DNA from: Chrysemys picta bellii | Taxonomy: Eukaryota > Chordata > Testudines > Emydidae | Reading direction: 5' to 3' | DNA: 64,000 nt | NCBI RefSeq assembly: GCF_011386835.1 | Contig: NC_088792.1 | Span: forward strand, 222,111,894 to 222,175,893 | In this document: positions 46,214 to 58,399 of the stretch, one piece after another | Numbering within the stretch: position 1 is the stretch's first letter | Layout of the letters: every line of letters starts with the position of its first letter | Made by a program: the position numbers and the translations under genes | Notes under the pieces: model-generated | Seen by the model: the letters and a program-made list of their open reading frames with translations, nothing else | Told to the model about the DNA's origin: nothing | The model's database searches: none

Positions 46214-46666
46214 TTGCGCTACATTGATGACATCTTCATCATCTGGACCCATGGAAAAGAAGCCCTTGAGGAATTTCACCACGATTTCAATAATTTCCAT
46301 CCCACCATCAACCTCAACCTAGATCAATCCACACAAGCAGTCCATTTCCTGGACACTACTGTGCTAATAAGCGATGGTCACATAAATACCACCCTATACC
46401 GGAAACCTACTGACCGCTACACTTACCTACATGCCTCCAGCTTCCATCCAGGACACACCACACGATCCATTGTCTACAGCCAAGCTCTAAGATATAACCG
46501 CATTTGCTCCAATCCCTCAGATAGAGACAAGCACCTACAAGATCTCGATCAAGCATTCTTAAAACTACAATACCCACCTGCTGAAGTGAAAAAACAGATT
46601 GACAGAGCCAGACGAGTACCCAGAAGTCACCTCCTACAAGACAGGCCCAACAAAAAAAATAACTGA
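46214..46666 (+). pseudogene. PLE reverse transcriptase, C-terminal part
   Basis: A 150-codon frame beginning at the catalytic RT motif C, MRYIDDIFIIW (YxDD, residues 3-6), followed by VHFLDTTVLISDGHINTTLY and RKPTDRYTYLHASSFHPGH, typical of Penelope RT (palm end, thumb). It copies PLE RNA at the target site in the intact element. Fingers and motifs A and B are absent; the first Met is just the first ATG, not a true start. It ends after NKKNN with a stop created in an A-rich stretch. Confidence 0.9.
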
Positions 46667-47280
46667 ACACCACTAGCTGTCACCTTCAACCCCCAACTAA
46701 AACCTCTCCAGCGCATCATCAGAGATCTACAACCTATCCTGAAAGATGATCCTTTACTCTCACAGATCTTGGGAGACAGACCTGTCCTCGCTTACAGACA
46801 ACCCCCCAACCTAAAGCAAATACTCACCAGCAACCACACATCACTGAACAAAACCACTGACCCAGGAACCTATCCTTGTAACAAAGCCTGATGCCAACTC
46901 TGTCCACATATCTATTCAAGTGACATCATCATAGGACCTAATCACATCAGCCATACCATCAGGGGCTCATTCACCTGCACATCTACCAATGTGATATATG
47001 CCATCATGTGCCAGCAATGCCCCTCTGCCATGTACATTGGCCAAATCGGACAGTCTCTCCGCAAAAGAATTAATGGACACAAATCTGACATCAGGAATCA
47101 TAATACTCAAAAACCAGTGGGAGAACACTTTAACCTGTCTGGTCATTCAATGACAGACCTGCGGGTGGCTATATTACAACAGAAAAAACTTCAAAAACAG
47201 ACTCCAACGAGAGACTGCTGAGCTGGAATTGATATGCAAACTAGACACAATCAACTCAGGATTGAATAAGGACTGGGAAT
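46667..47280 (+). pseudogene. PLE linker and GIY-YIG endonuclease
   Basis: After the RT stop, shifted frames read QRIIRDLQPILKDDPLLSQI and LAYRQPPNLKQILTS, then from 46991 MIYAIMCQQCPSAMYIGQIG (the GIY-YIG core, with YAI and YIG), SLRKRINGHKSDIRNHNTQK, and HFNLSGHSMTDLRVAIL. GIY-YIG nucleases nick DNA for PLE integration. At least two frameshifts or stops inactivate it (TGA near 46890, frameshift near 47205). Confidence 0.85.
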
Positions 47281-47619
47281 GGCTGAACCATTACAAACAT
47301 TGAATCTATCTCCCCTTGTAAGTATTCTCACACTTCTTATCAAACTGTCTGTACTGGGCTAGCTTGATTATCACTTCAAAAGTTTTTTTTCCTCTTACTG
47401 AATTGGCCTCTCAGAGTTGGTAAGACAAATCCCACCTGTTTATGCTCTCTGTATGTGTGTATATATATCTCCTCAATATTTATTCCACTCTGTATGCATC
47501 CGAAGAAGTGGGCTGTAGTCCACGAAAGCTTATGCTCTAATAAATTTGTTAGTCTCTAAGGTGCCATAAATACTCCTGTTCTTTTTACAGGACCCTCTGT
47601 TGCTTTTCGAAGATAAGCT

Positions 47620-50044
47620 GTTATGAAAGCAGCTGATGTATTGAAAGGGAGCAGAGGAAATAATGGGATAGAAAGGCATTACAAATGAAGAGGTGGGAGG
47701 GTAACTTTGGGTCTTAGACTGACCTGGCCTTGGTATGTAAAGTTGAGAGCCAGGACTCAGTTGCTTCATAGTCCAACTAACTGGCACTGTAAGAATTATG
47801 ATTAACAATTTATACCCATAAATTTTAGCTTTTAAATTATATAATTTTAATTTTAGATAATATTTACACTGAAAAGGTAACATTTGATATAAGAAAGTAA
47901 ACTTGAGAATCAAACAAAGAAATGCATGCTCAATTATGTTCACAGTTTTCCTTAATTATTGCTATGAGGGTGCTCAGGAATGTATTGCACATCTTGCATA
48001 TATTCTAAATTGCATCTAAATCTGTAACAGCTTTTAAATCAGGTGCAAAGCATGTATTTGAGCCAATAATAGCTACCCTCATCTGAATTTAACAAACCTA
48101 TTAATCCAGAGTTTTTTGAAATATGGTTTTATAAAGTATCTCTCTAGGTCATTATTTATTTAGTATTATTCAAACTTCTCCAGCCAAAAGTTCCTTGTCT
48201 TACAGTGTGCTCGTAGCTTTTTAAAGAATAAGTTACCTTCTTTTCAGAAAACGTATTAGAGTACTTCCAAATCCATGGGGTGCTGACACATGATTATGTG
48301 CTAGGCAAGGCAGGAGACAGGATAATAAAAAATATTTTAAAACAGCATGTTTTGTTTATTTGTGTTTCAAGTGTCATCTGCACTTGCCACGTGTATACCT
48401 CTAGATCATTTATGGGGACACTGATTGTCACCTTCCCACTCATCTCATTATAATACTCAACAGAAATTACCAGAAATCTATAATAAGATATCACAAGAGT
48501 ATAACATTTTTCCTATTGCATAGCTTAAATATTGAATGTTACTGGAAGGAGAATCAAAAGATATGGAAAAAAAAATCTGACTAAGAGGGTCAAAACTCCC
48601 TGCCAGTTGCATTCAATATTGACAATTTTAAGAACATGTTTATTCTTTATTCTCATTAATTATGTAATTAATATATTTAAAATCAAACTATTAGTCTTTA
48701 TTTCTATCCATTTTTATGTTTAGTTAATATCTAGATTCCCTTATAAAGACTATAGGCCTCCCAGTAACTTCAGTACCCTAGAGAATACTGCCTTACACAT
48801 TTGAATAGTTTGCAATCCTTTATAACATTACAAGAATTACTACAGTTAACATACTTCTCCGGTTCTTATTGCTATTCTGCTTTCATATGAGTTCAGTTGA
48901 ATGTCCAGAATTCCCCAAAGATATATTCAAAGTAAATGTCAATCTCATCAGTTCTGTGTGTAGCCAGGACAAGTTAAACTCATATTTTATTTTGCATTTT
49001 ATCTAGCACCTGCCATTGGAAAATGGAGATAGCTCTTTGAGCAAGGCTGTCATTTATTATGTGGTTTGTCCGGCATCTAGCACAATGTGGCCTGACCTGG
49101 TTAGGGCTCTTAGGTTCTACCATAATACAATTGTTAATAATAACCTATTCCAGAGATATGTAAATAGCTAATGACTATGATCTGTTCTTTCCATACCTGT
49201 ATGAACTTCAAACCAATGTAATACTTAGCTGAAAAAAATGTTTACTTTCTTCCCTTATTATTACAATACATATAATAACAATGAAATTCTAGTTAAGGGA
49301 TTTTAGTATTTGTGGTCCTAGATGATTTTTTTAGATGATTTTTAAAAAAATAATTTCCCCTGGCTGGAGGTCACAACAGAGTAGAGCTAAGGTTGTTAGG
49401 TGCTTTAACTATGCTTTCCCATATCTTAACAAGTTTGGATTGTATTTATTTATTTTTAAGATAAACATACAGAGTTAGTTAAATAGTTGTTCTGGGAATA
49501 ATGCTTGTGATTTGTTTTACCTGCCTGTTAATGGTATGTACTCTCAACCTTACTTGGTCCTGATGAGGAATTTGTGTCCATTGTAATTTATACAAACAAG
49601 CCTATTGTACATGACCTGTATAAATTACAGATAGGCATTGCACATCTGGTGGTAGAATTTAGGTCTGAGCACTGAGTTTATTTTGTTGTTTAATAGAGGT
49701 GGTGAGCCAAATTCATCCCTGAAGAATTCCACAGATGTTAGTGGAGTAGCACCAACAATGAATGTAGCCATGCATGTCTATTTCTATTTCCTGTTTACCT
49801 GATTTTTTCTTCTTGATATGTAAATATAACTGTCTTTGAGTGTTCATTTGGTTACTTTTCTTCCTTTATTCCCCACACTATTTGGAAGGGCCCAAAAGGG
49901 GTCACACAAGAATAAGGTGACATATTTATTTCTCCTAGGATTAAGCTGATATTTTTCATACATCTTTCATCTTCTACCAGCCTAATAGAGTGAAGGACTG
50001 AGCTTTGTCCTGAATTTGCATGCTCATGTGGGTGTGGCAAATAC

Positions 50045-50045
<1 letters not shown>
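47620..50045. other. No gene recognised
   Basis: Long AT-rich stretch; only an old amniote repeat tail (GGCATCTAGCACAATGTGG, 49071) is recognisable. No splice-supported coding sequence seen. Confidence 0.5.

Positions 50046-50073
<28 letters not shown>
50046..50073. repeat. Poly(A) tract
   Basis: Run of about 28 A residues, not attached to a recognised retroposon. Confidence 0.9.
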
Positions 50074-50076
<3 letters not shown>

Positions 50077-50796
50077 ATTTGTAAGAATGCCTTGACAGTA
50101 TCTTTGTAATTTGAAACAACAAATACAGATTGACTTGAAAGGAGTGGTAAACGTTTTCATTGTGGCATTTCATCAAAAGTTACTGAAATAATCAAATGTG
50201 AATGAATAAACAAAGCTATAAATGATAACTGACAGATCTACTAAGGGTAATGGCAATGAATATGATGGCAATATCCTAATATTTAGTCTATTTGTATTCC
50301 CCTTGATATTTAATTATTTATTTATTCTGGACACTACCATGTTTCTTATTCATTATTTCTTTGTCCAAGTCGGTTACTAGTAGATTATGAAGCAAAGTTT
50401 GTTTCTTCATATTGTAAGCCAATTGCAAAGGAGTAGAATAATAGAGACTCTTTCAAGGCTGAGCAGACAAAGCATGAGATTTAGGTTTCTTCTATATTGA
50501 CTGGTTAATTTCTGACAAACATTTCCAAAAATGATCTAAAGATAGAGAAATATGAAATCTTTTAGAAAACTTGACTACTTCATCCACTGCTTGTATAAAC
50601 GTCTCTGACCACTAGGTGACAATGGAGGTTAAGTAACTGCAGCAAGAAGGAATTTAAGGTAAAGTAAATAGGAAACATGGAATCAGCAAGATAAAATAAT
50701 ACTGGAGGAAGATATTTTATATGTACTAAAGGGTATTATTGATTTTGCTACAGCTTAATAGCTTTACACCAAAGTATTTCTTTCCCAAATTACAGT

Positions 50797-50997
50797 TTTC
50801 AGAGTAGTAGCCGTGTTAGTCTGTATCCGCAAAAAGAACAGGAGTACTTGTGGCACCTTAGAGACTAACAAATTTATTATAGCATAAGCTTTCGTGGACT
50901 ACAGCCCATCCGAAGAAGTGGGCTGTAGTCCACGAAAGCTTATGCTATAATAAATTTGTTAGTCTCTAAGGTGCCACAAGTACTCCTGTTCTTTTTG
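50797..50997. mobile_element. Head-to-head palindromic PLE insertion, copy E
   Basis: A 201-bp near-perfect palindrome flanked by the perfect 12-bp duplication CCAAATTACAGT (50785-50796, 50998-51009). Arms: GTTAGTCTGTATCCGCAAAA ... ATAAGCTTTCGTGGACTACA, then the inverted copy from ATCCGAAGAAGTGGGCTGTA. The right arm has stem GTGGGC-TGTA-GTCCAC followed by GAAA, a hammerhead-like arrangement. Confidence 0.95.
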
Positions 50998-51384
50998 CCA
51001 AATTACAGTAGTTATTTAGCAATGGTTAAACTGACTGTCTCACAGCAGGAGTGATCTGGAATAGAATGCTAGAACACAAAGCTGTATTCTAGCTTCACAG
51101 ACAGCAGGTAGGATTATCAAAAGTACTTAAGTATAGAATTGATTGAAATTTCTCATTCAAAATACTTTTTCAATGGAAAATGGCTTTCCAACTAAATGGA
51201 ATTTTTTGCAAAACTATTTTTGAAGAATAATTTAGCTGAAAACAAAAATTGTTTCACACGAAAAAAGAATATTTCCAAACCACTTCCACCTGAGAGATTT
51301 AGATGCATAAATCCCATGGAAAAACAATGGGACTTATTCTCTCAGGGAATTCAGGAGCTTTTGAAAAATCTCACCTAGTAAATC

Positions 51385-52400
51385 TATTGGTTTATAGATT
51401 CATAAATTCCAAGGTCAGAAGGGAGCACTGTGATTGTCTAGTCTGAACTCTTATATAATCCAGGCCACAGAGCTTCGCAAAAATAATTCTTAGAGCAGAG
51501 CTTTTTGAAAAAATTCCAATCTTGATTTTAAAATGGCCAGTGATGGAGAATCCACCACAACTTTGGTAAAGTGTTCCAATGGTTAATTACCCTCACTGTA
51601 AATCATTTACACCTTATTTCCAGTCTGAATTTCCCCTGCTTAAATTTCCAGCCTTTGGATCATGTTATACCTTTCTCTGTTAGATTGAAGAGCCCAAATC
51701 AAATATTTGTTCCTCAGGTAGGTACTTGCAGACTGTAATCAAATCACCCCTTAACCTTCTCTTTATTAAACTACATAGATTCAGCGCACTGGGTCTCTCA
51801 CTATTGCTTGCACCCAGCTTACCAAGCAATCCATATCACTCTGTATCAGTGACCTGTCCTCTTCATTATTTACCGCTCTCCCAATTTGTGTCCTCTACAA
51901 ACTATCATGATGATTGTAGGTTTTTTTTTTTTTTTTTTTTTTTACAAGTCAGATAAAAATGTTACATTGCATAGGACCAAGAACAGATCCCCGAGGGACC
52001 TACTAGAAACATACCCGCTCCATTGTGATTCCCTGTTTATAATTACATTTGAGGCTTACCAGTTAGCCAGATTTTAATTAATTTAATGTGTGCCATGGTG
52101 ATTTTAGATTGTTCTAATTTGCTGATAAAAATGTCTTGTGGTACCAACTCAACACCTTATAAACATGTAATTCTATTACATCAGCACTACTATCTTTATC
52201 AACTAAACTGTTAATCTCAAAAAATGAAGGCAGGTAAATTTGACAGGATCTGTTTTCCATAAACTCATGATGATTGGCATTAATTATATTACCCACCTTG
52301 AATTCTTTATCAATTGAGTCCCATATCATCCACTGAATTATCTTACCTGGGATCAACATCAGACTAACAGGCCTATAATTACCTGGGCCATCTCATTTGC
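51385..52400 (-). pseudogene. CR1 LINE RT and 3' region, antisense
   Basis: On the minus strand, from 52400: NYRPVSL-like start, then IPGKIIQWMIWDSIDKEFK, VGNIINANHHEFMENRSCQ, SLVDKDSSADVIEL (RT fingers/palm), QVPRGSVLG-like (51990) and the CR1 tail down to 51390 (ATAAATTCCAAGGTCAGAAG). A poly(T) expansion sits at 51921-51942. Stops throughout. Confidence 0.85.
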
Positions 52401-52792
52401 TCAGCTAAAACAATGATAGGCACATTATAAAAGCCTAAACAGAACAGGAAAGGGGTGTGAACAGACATAAGATGTTTAAAAATTCAAATAGTAGCAGAAA
52501 ATGTTTTCTAGTAGTCACCCAACTAGAATACACCTCCTTCCCATTGTGTCTGTTTGGTCCACATTTGTGATAGGTAATATTTGTAAAATATTATTCTTAT
52601 GATTAATTCATCATGAAATAATCTTTTGAAGTATATAATTGGGACCCAATTATTTCAGCATAAACATACATTTCATATAATGCTGTCTAGAATGGGTAGG
52701 AATCAGTGTACTTCTGAACGCAGGAGCCTGTGTTATGGTTTGCAGCCAGAAAAAAAGGCTTTTTATGGGGCAATCTAGTTCTAGGTACAGTA

Positions 52793-52930
52793 CTAGGCCA
52801 GGTCTACAGTAGGAGCACTTTACCAGTATAGGAATACCAGAATATTATAGTAGCAAAGCACTTGCAACGTGGATGCCCCTGACACCAGCAAAGGCAGGAG
52901 CCTTGACCAGGCTCTAAAAAGGAAGCTGGA
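52793..52930 (+). mobile_element. Harbinger-type MITE end, partial
   Basis: TAGGCCAGGTCTACAGTAGG and TTTACCAGTATAGGAATACC match the left end of a common turtle Harbinger MITE; the right end is not visible. Confidence 0.6.
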
Positions 52931-53125
52931 AGCAATATTTCGTTGGTCTTATATAGTCTGCAAAATGGTTTGAGGAGATGTTTGAGTATAGAAGCCTCAT
53001 AATCTCATATTATATCCATCGCTGCAGCTACAGTAATCTAAGAAGAAAAGCATTGTCACCACCAAAACATGTTCAGTATAGAAAGTAGAATGTTCTAAGG
53101 CTGAAAAATGTTAACAAAAGACTAA

Positions 53126-53775
53126 GGCCTTGGCTACACTTGCGAGTTATAGCGCTATAAAGCCGCCCACAGCACTGTAACTCACTGACTGGCTACACTC
53201 GCAAGGCACGTACAGCACTGTATCTCCCTGGGTACACCGCTGCAGTTACTCCACCTCCCCGAGAAGCATAAGAGATACAGCAGAGTGGCTACGACTCTCC
53301 CCTGTGAGTGTGTACCAGGAATCAACCTGCAGCGCTGTACTGATCGCCTTGTCAAGTGGCCAAGCCTCTCCATTGTTGTGACTGGCTGCAGGAATGCGGA
53401 AGTGCCGGTTTCAAAGCTCGTGCCACAGAGAAAAAGCAAACAGTTTGCTGTTTGCTTTGAGTGAGTGAAACGAATGAGCAGGGGGCCGGAGTTCGGAACT
53501 TGCAAAATAGAGTGCTGACACGCTCCAAAAAGCACACTCTCTCCCCCCACACTCCATCCCATCCCCCCATTTTGAAAAGCACGTTGCAGCCACATGAATG
53601 CTGGGATAGCTACCCATAATTCACCGCTCCCAACACAGCTGCAAATGTTGCAAGTGTGGCCACGCCACTGCGCTGGCAGCTGGCAGTGTGGACAGACTGC
53701 AGCGCTTTCCCTACTCAGCTGTACGAAGACAGGTTTACCTCATAGCGCTGTACAGCTGCAAGTGTAGCCAAGGCC
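53126..53775. mobile_element. PIF/Harbinger-type non-autonomous element
   Basis: A 650-bp element between TAA targets (53123-53125, 53776-53778) with inverted ends GGCCTTGGCTACACTTGCGA and GCAAGTGTAGCCAAGGCC. Minus-strand open frames inside (53182-53617) overlap in several registers and have no recognisable family. Confidence 0.9.
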
Positions 53776-54868
53776 TAAGGTAGTGTATTGCCTACTCAAG
53801 AAACAAAATAATTCTCTTCTATTCAGGTTGTAAACTGAAGTCGACATCTGGACTACTGAAAACAGAAATTTAATTCACATAGAAATGGCATTTGACCCTG
53901 AGTCACTTTTCAGGTAGGGAATGACGAGAAGGCTTGTCCTACTCTAGCAATGGAATTTTTGCCACTAGTAAGAGGGCTGCTGCTAAAACTGATTTCTAAC
54001 TCTACCAGTAGAAAATGTGACTGTTAGAAGATATATATTGTACTCTCAAAGGGAGTCTGGAGGCAACATTTTGTACAAGTCTAATTTAGAAAATAAAAAT
54101 TCTCAGAGACAATTAGAATAAAGAGAACTAACGTATTTAAGAAAACATGCATATAAAATACACAGGATATGAAATTAGAAGTTAACAGGATTATAAAATA
54201 CCTGAGATTGAATATCTATCCCTAGTACTAATTTGATCAAGAATTATAACCAAATTACCATTTTTGCTTAGTTTTGATTGATTTTATTTTCAATATAGGA
54301 TTTCCTTGTGGAATGAAGACTTTATTGGCTTTTATATTCAGTAGTTGTTGTTTTACATTGATTTCACTCACTTTAGCTTGGCATTTAGACTGAGTTCCTA
54401 ATAATGTGTCTGGCATGTGATATGAGACAAGATCAGAAATGTAAGGCAGATTGGATTTGTGTAAGGTTTTGGGTATGGGGCAAGGGGGGTTAAACTTAAT
54501 ATAGTGGAAAAAGTAGAATTTTGTCCTTCAGATAGCTTTTTATGTTCTAGATTGTTAACCTTTTTATTATAAGCCTCGTTCATATGTGCAGGTGAATTTT
54601 TCAATATTTGTGATCAGTGCATTTAAAAAAAATACACAATCTGATGTTGCTCCATCAGAGAGTAATTAACTTTTTCTTTCTCATCCATAGTGCTTTTTAG
54701 TTTTTCTTTTCTGTACATTTAGCACCCCCATTGGTCTTGTTGCTGAAGTTTGTCTCTCACACTTTAATAATTTTATTTTGTTGCATTTACCTAATCAAAA
54801 TAAAGACAACATTATAACCTCTCCGTGTACAAAACACTGATGGGGTGTGAAAATTAGTTTCAGACTAA

Positions 54869-55153
54869 GGCTATGTTTACACTGGCAATTGAACGACAAA
54901 ACTTTTGTCTTTCAGAAGTGTTAAACCTCCCCTCCCCCGAAATACAAAAGTTTTGCGACGACAAGCACCAGTGTGACCAATGCATTGTTGGGAGAAGCAC
55001 TTTCCTGCCGACCACACAAACCCCACTTGTTGGGGGTGGATGTTTCTTGTCAGCAGACGAGCCCACAAACAGCGGCTACACTGCACGACTTTTACTGGCA
55101 CGACTGTAGTGACACAGCTATGCCGCTAAAAGCTGCGTAGTGCAGACAAGCCC
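54869..55153. mobile_element. PIF/Harbinger-type MITE
   Basis: About 285 bp between TAA targets; ends GGCTATGTTTACACTGGC and GTAGTGCAGACAAGCCC. The interior has inverted ACAAAACTTTTGTC and ACAAAAGTTTTGCGAC. Confidence 0.85.
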
Positions 55154-55159
55154 TAAGAG

Positions 55160-56555
55160 ATACATTCTGAGTCTCTTATGCAAGTACTCCACTGATGTCA
55201 GTGGGATCACTTATGAAAAAGGGGAGTAAGATGTGGTCACTAGTCTGTAGAATTTTTTTTTTTTAAAGAGCAGCATGGGTGTATGTGGAAAATACCCTCC
55301 CCTTATATACAAAGAGAATGACAGTATGAACATGCTTAGAAGGTCCTGCTAAAATCATCTTGATTGCAGGCATTTAATTAGCAGAAAACAGTTCCAAGAA
55401 CAGGAATATTAAAAAAAAAATCTAGATTAATGCTTAGGCCCATGTCTGTAGAGCTGACTACATGGAGGTCAGTAAGTTATGGGCTGTATGCTTCAAAGCG
55501 TGAATATGAATTACATAGTTTCCATTTTGTCCATATTATATAATAGAAGCAAAACCTGGCAAGCATTATGTTTTAGGGCATTTAGGGCAAAAATTTTAAT
55601 CTTATTACTCTCACCTGCTCAATGTAATGCTCTTGTCAAGTCTTATCTTTAAGCTCTGTAAATTAATGTGTTATAAAATTCTAGCATTTTCCTCAGAGAA
55701 TTGTCTAAAGCTTGTTGCATTTTAATACACTAATAATTTTACTAAATGCTTGTGAAGTTTAAACGTGCTAATAGTCAAACAAAATATTCAGCCATGAATT
55801 TAAGTATCTGTAGAATAAACTGCAAAAATTAGCATCACACAAGCAAATTATTTCTTGGGTTTTTTTTCCCCAAGCACAAACAGCTATAAAAACAATTTAT
55901 TATGAATCTGGCTAATACAATTTAAATTTCAGAATGTTCAGGTATCAGGATAGTTCAGGTATCATAGATACGATGAAAATGGATGCATAGTATTTTTGTT
56001 TACCACTACATTTAAATACTTTGCTTGTTAAGGTTCATTTATGGAAGGCAATATTTCTCAAATTCTGCAGCTACAGTCTCTTCCAAGGTAGACAGACTCT
56101 GCTCAGGGGAAATGAAAAGATATTTTTTCTTGATTGCTTGATCATTTTATTTGGGTCTAGGCCAAAGTAGACCTGTTCAGTAAGGTACTGAATATAGTCT
56201 GAACCTGAAGTACAAGTGATCTCGGAAGAAGGAAAAAATGAGGGACTACCAGTCCACATTTCCAAATACAGATTAATTCTTTTAGGAGAAAGGGGCAAGT
56301 GATGATTCCCTTAACACACCTTCTTAAAAGGTATGTACCAGTGTTACCTGAGGTGCTCTCAACCCAAAGCTCGGGGTAACTACTCTTTGTGAGGCGGTGT
56401 CAGGAACAAATCAAAGGGGGACACAGCACATCTATCTGATTAAAGATTGGCACAAACCCAATCCAAACATACTATTTTATTAGATCTCAAGCACACACAA
56501 ATATGCAAAAGGGTTAGAATGCCTCCAAACAATAGTTACCCACGGTCTGGAGAGG
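55160..56555. other. No gene recognised
   Basis: AT-rich unique sequence; no supportable feature. Confidence 0.5.
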
Positions 56556-56557
56556 TA

Positions 56558-56680
56558 TAGGGTGACCAGATAGAAAGTGTGAAAAATCAGGATGGGGATG
56601 GGGGGGTAATAGGTGCCTATATAAGAAAAATTCCCAGATATCGGGACTGTCCCTATAAAATTGGGGCATCTGGTCACCTA
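56558..56680 (-). mobile_element. Short hAT-type MITE (TAGGGTGACCAG family), copy 3
   Basis: Ends TAGGGTGACCAGATAG and GCATCTGGTCACCTA (two bases lost at the right terminus). Same orientation as copy 1; target duplication decayed. Confidence 0.85.
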
Positions 56681-57319
56681 TGAGTAGTCAAACAACAAGG
56701 TTCAAGTGGCCAGCTGTCCGCGTGTCTCTGGGGATTTCAAGAGATGTCCAGAAGGTCAAATCCAAATTACTCAGACCTCTTTCCCTTTTTATGCAAAATG
56801 TCACATAGCTTATCAATCACCAATAACTGCTGAAGCAGTTTGTTAAGCAGGAAGTTTCAAGCCTCTAGTTTTACACATATGTGTTTTTGCAGAGTCTGTA
56901 GTCTCCTGCCCCCTATCCCCCAGAAGTCAAATATAGATAGACTTCCTGTCTTTCCAAACTGCATACTTTAGCAGTTTGAAAGAAGCAAGACAGGATGGTG
57001 CAGGATCATGTTCAATTCTTGTGGTCACTCCCCCTCCTCTCCTGGCCGGCCTAGTTATGCTAAGGCTGCTACAAAGGCCTTGCAGGTGCTTTTGGCAATA
57101 GGCATAACAATCAACATTCCAGTACTGGCAGTGGACTAGGCATTCTGCTGCACTGCCAATGTCTCCCCTAACACCGGGGGAGGCCTAAATATTTTAACTG
57201 AGCCTTATAGAAAAATACTGTAACAGTATTTAAGAATTCCTGGTACAGGGGAAAGTTCTTGATTTAATTTATTTTTGCTCTGGTTGATCTTCTAATAGCC
57301 AAACATTTGATTTTGTAAA

Positions 57320-57440
57320 AAGAATGATACTATTTGGCACTTATGTAGCACTTTCATTGCCTGTTATTCCTATGTATTTCCTAGGTAACTCTTATTGTAC
57401 CTGTTTTATACATAGGTAAAACGTGGCATAAAGGTTAAGT
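57320..57440. repeat. MIR-like SINE, left piece
   Basis: TGTACCTGTTTTATACATAG and GTAAAACGTGGCATAAAGG; continues after the inserted element at 58289-58395 (GTAGCTTACGAAGGTCACAC, AACCCAGGTCTCCTGACTCC). Together the two halves read as one MIR-type SINE. Confidence 0.65.
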
Positions 57441-58288
57441 AGGGTTACCATACGTACGGTTTTTCCCGGACATGTCCGACTTTTCGGCAATCAAACCCCA
57501 GTCCGGGGGGAATTGCCAAAAAGCCGAACATGTCCGGGAAAATGCCGGCCGGGCACTTCCCCTCCCGCAGCGGCTCTGCTCCTCCCCTGACTCTTCGGCT
57601 CTGTTTAAGAGCCGAGCTGCCCGAGCGCTATGGGCTTCAGGCAGCCCCCTTGCCTCCGGACCCCAGCCGCCGGCCGGGCACTTCCCCTCCCGGGCTCCAG
57701 CGGTGCAGGGTCCGGAGGCATGGGGGCTGCTCAAAGCCGGTAGCGCTCAGGCAGCTCGGCTCTTAAACAGAGCCGAAGAGTCAGGGGAGGAGCAGAGCCT
57801 CCGGCCGCGGCGGCTCTGCTCCTCCCCGACTCTTCGGCTCTGTTTAAGAGCCGAGCGCTACGGGCTTTGGGCAGCCCCCATACCTCTGGACCCTGCGCCT
57901 CCGGAGCCCGGGAGGGGAAGTGCCCGGGGGCACAGGGTCCGGAGGCATGGGGGCTGCCCGAAGCCCAAGCGCTACCGGCTTCACGGTTTGCTGGGCAGCC
58001 TCCAGACCCTGCGCCCCCGGCTGGGCGCTTCCCCTCCCGGGCTCCAGCTGCACTGGGGAAGCGCTGGCCAGGGGCGCAGGGTCTGGGGGCTGCCCGGCAA
58101 ACTGTGAAGCCGGTAGTGCTCGGGCAGCCCTTTTCGCGTGGCTGGGAGTGGAGGGAGGAGGGGGCTGAGTTAGGGTGGGGTTGGGGTGGGGAAGGGGCGG
58201 AGTTGGGGCGGGGCTGGGGGTGGGAAATGGGCAGGGCCAGGGCCCCGTGGAGGGTCCTCTTTTTTAATTTGTTAAATATGGTAACCCT
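57441..58288. mobile_element. GC-rich non-autonomous DNA transposon in a MIR-like SINE
   Basis: An 848-bp element with perfect inverted ends AGGGTTACCATA and TATGGTAACCCT, flanked by AGGTTAAGT (57432-57440, 58289-58297). The direct repeat can be drawn as 8-11 bp, fitting hAT (8) or MULE (9) insertion. The interior has internal direct and inverted repeats of CTTCCCCTCCCGGGCTCCAG and AAGAGCCGAGC motifs, creating overlapping open frames on both strands (57472-58295) that are not genes. Confidence 0.9.
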
Positions 58289-58399
58289 AGGTTAAGTAGC
58301 TTACGAAGGTCACACTAATTCAGTGGCAGAAATGGAAAAATAACCCAGGTCTCCTGACTCCTCAGTTCTTTACTCAAATCACTAGAGCACATTTTTTCT

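Larger units (their letters stand above)
45709..47609 (+). mobile_element. Penelope-like retroelement with inverted 5' copy, copy D
   Basis: A 1901-bp insertion flanked by the 10-bp duplication AAGATAAGCT (45699-45708, 47610-47619). Layout: an antisense PLE 3' region at 45709-46050; an inverted PLE end at 46065-46175 pairing with 45709-45840; then sense coding sequence 46176-47280 (RT from motif C onwards, linker, GIY-YIG nuclease), 3' UTR, and a terminal PLE end (47495-47609) with hammerhead-like core. RT motifs upstream of YIDD are missing, so the copy is 5'-truncated at the inversion junction. Confidence 0.9.

Noticed and set aside
52441..53120. Search for host exons near the Harbinger elements
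   Set aside because: No acceptor/donor pair enclosed a coherent frame.
53182..53617. Three overlapping minus-strand frames, the longest 137 codons
   Set aside because: They lie wholly inside a Harbinger-type element with clear ends and have no transposase similarity visible.
57472..58295. 211- and 142-codon frames in GC-rich DNA
   Set aside because: Internal repeats of a non-autonomous transposon; no known domain and no splice context.
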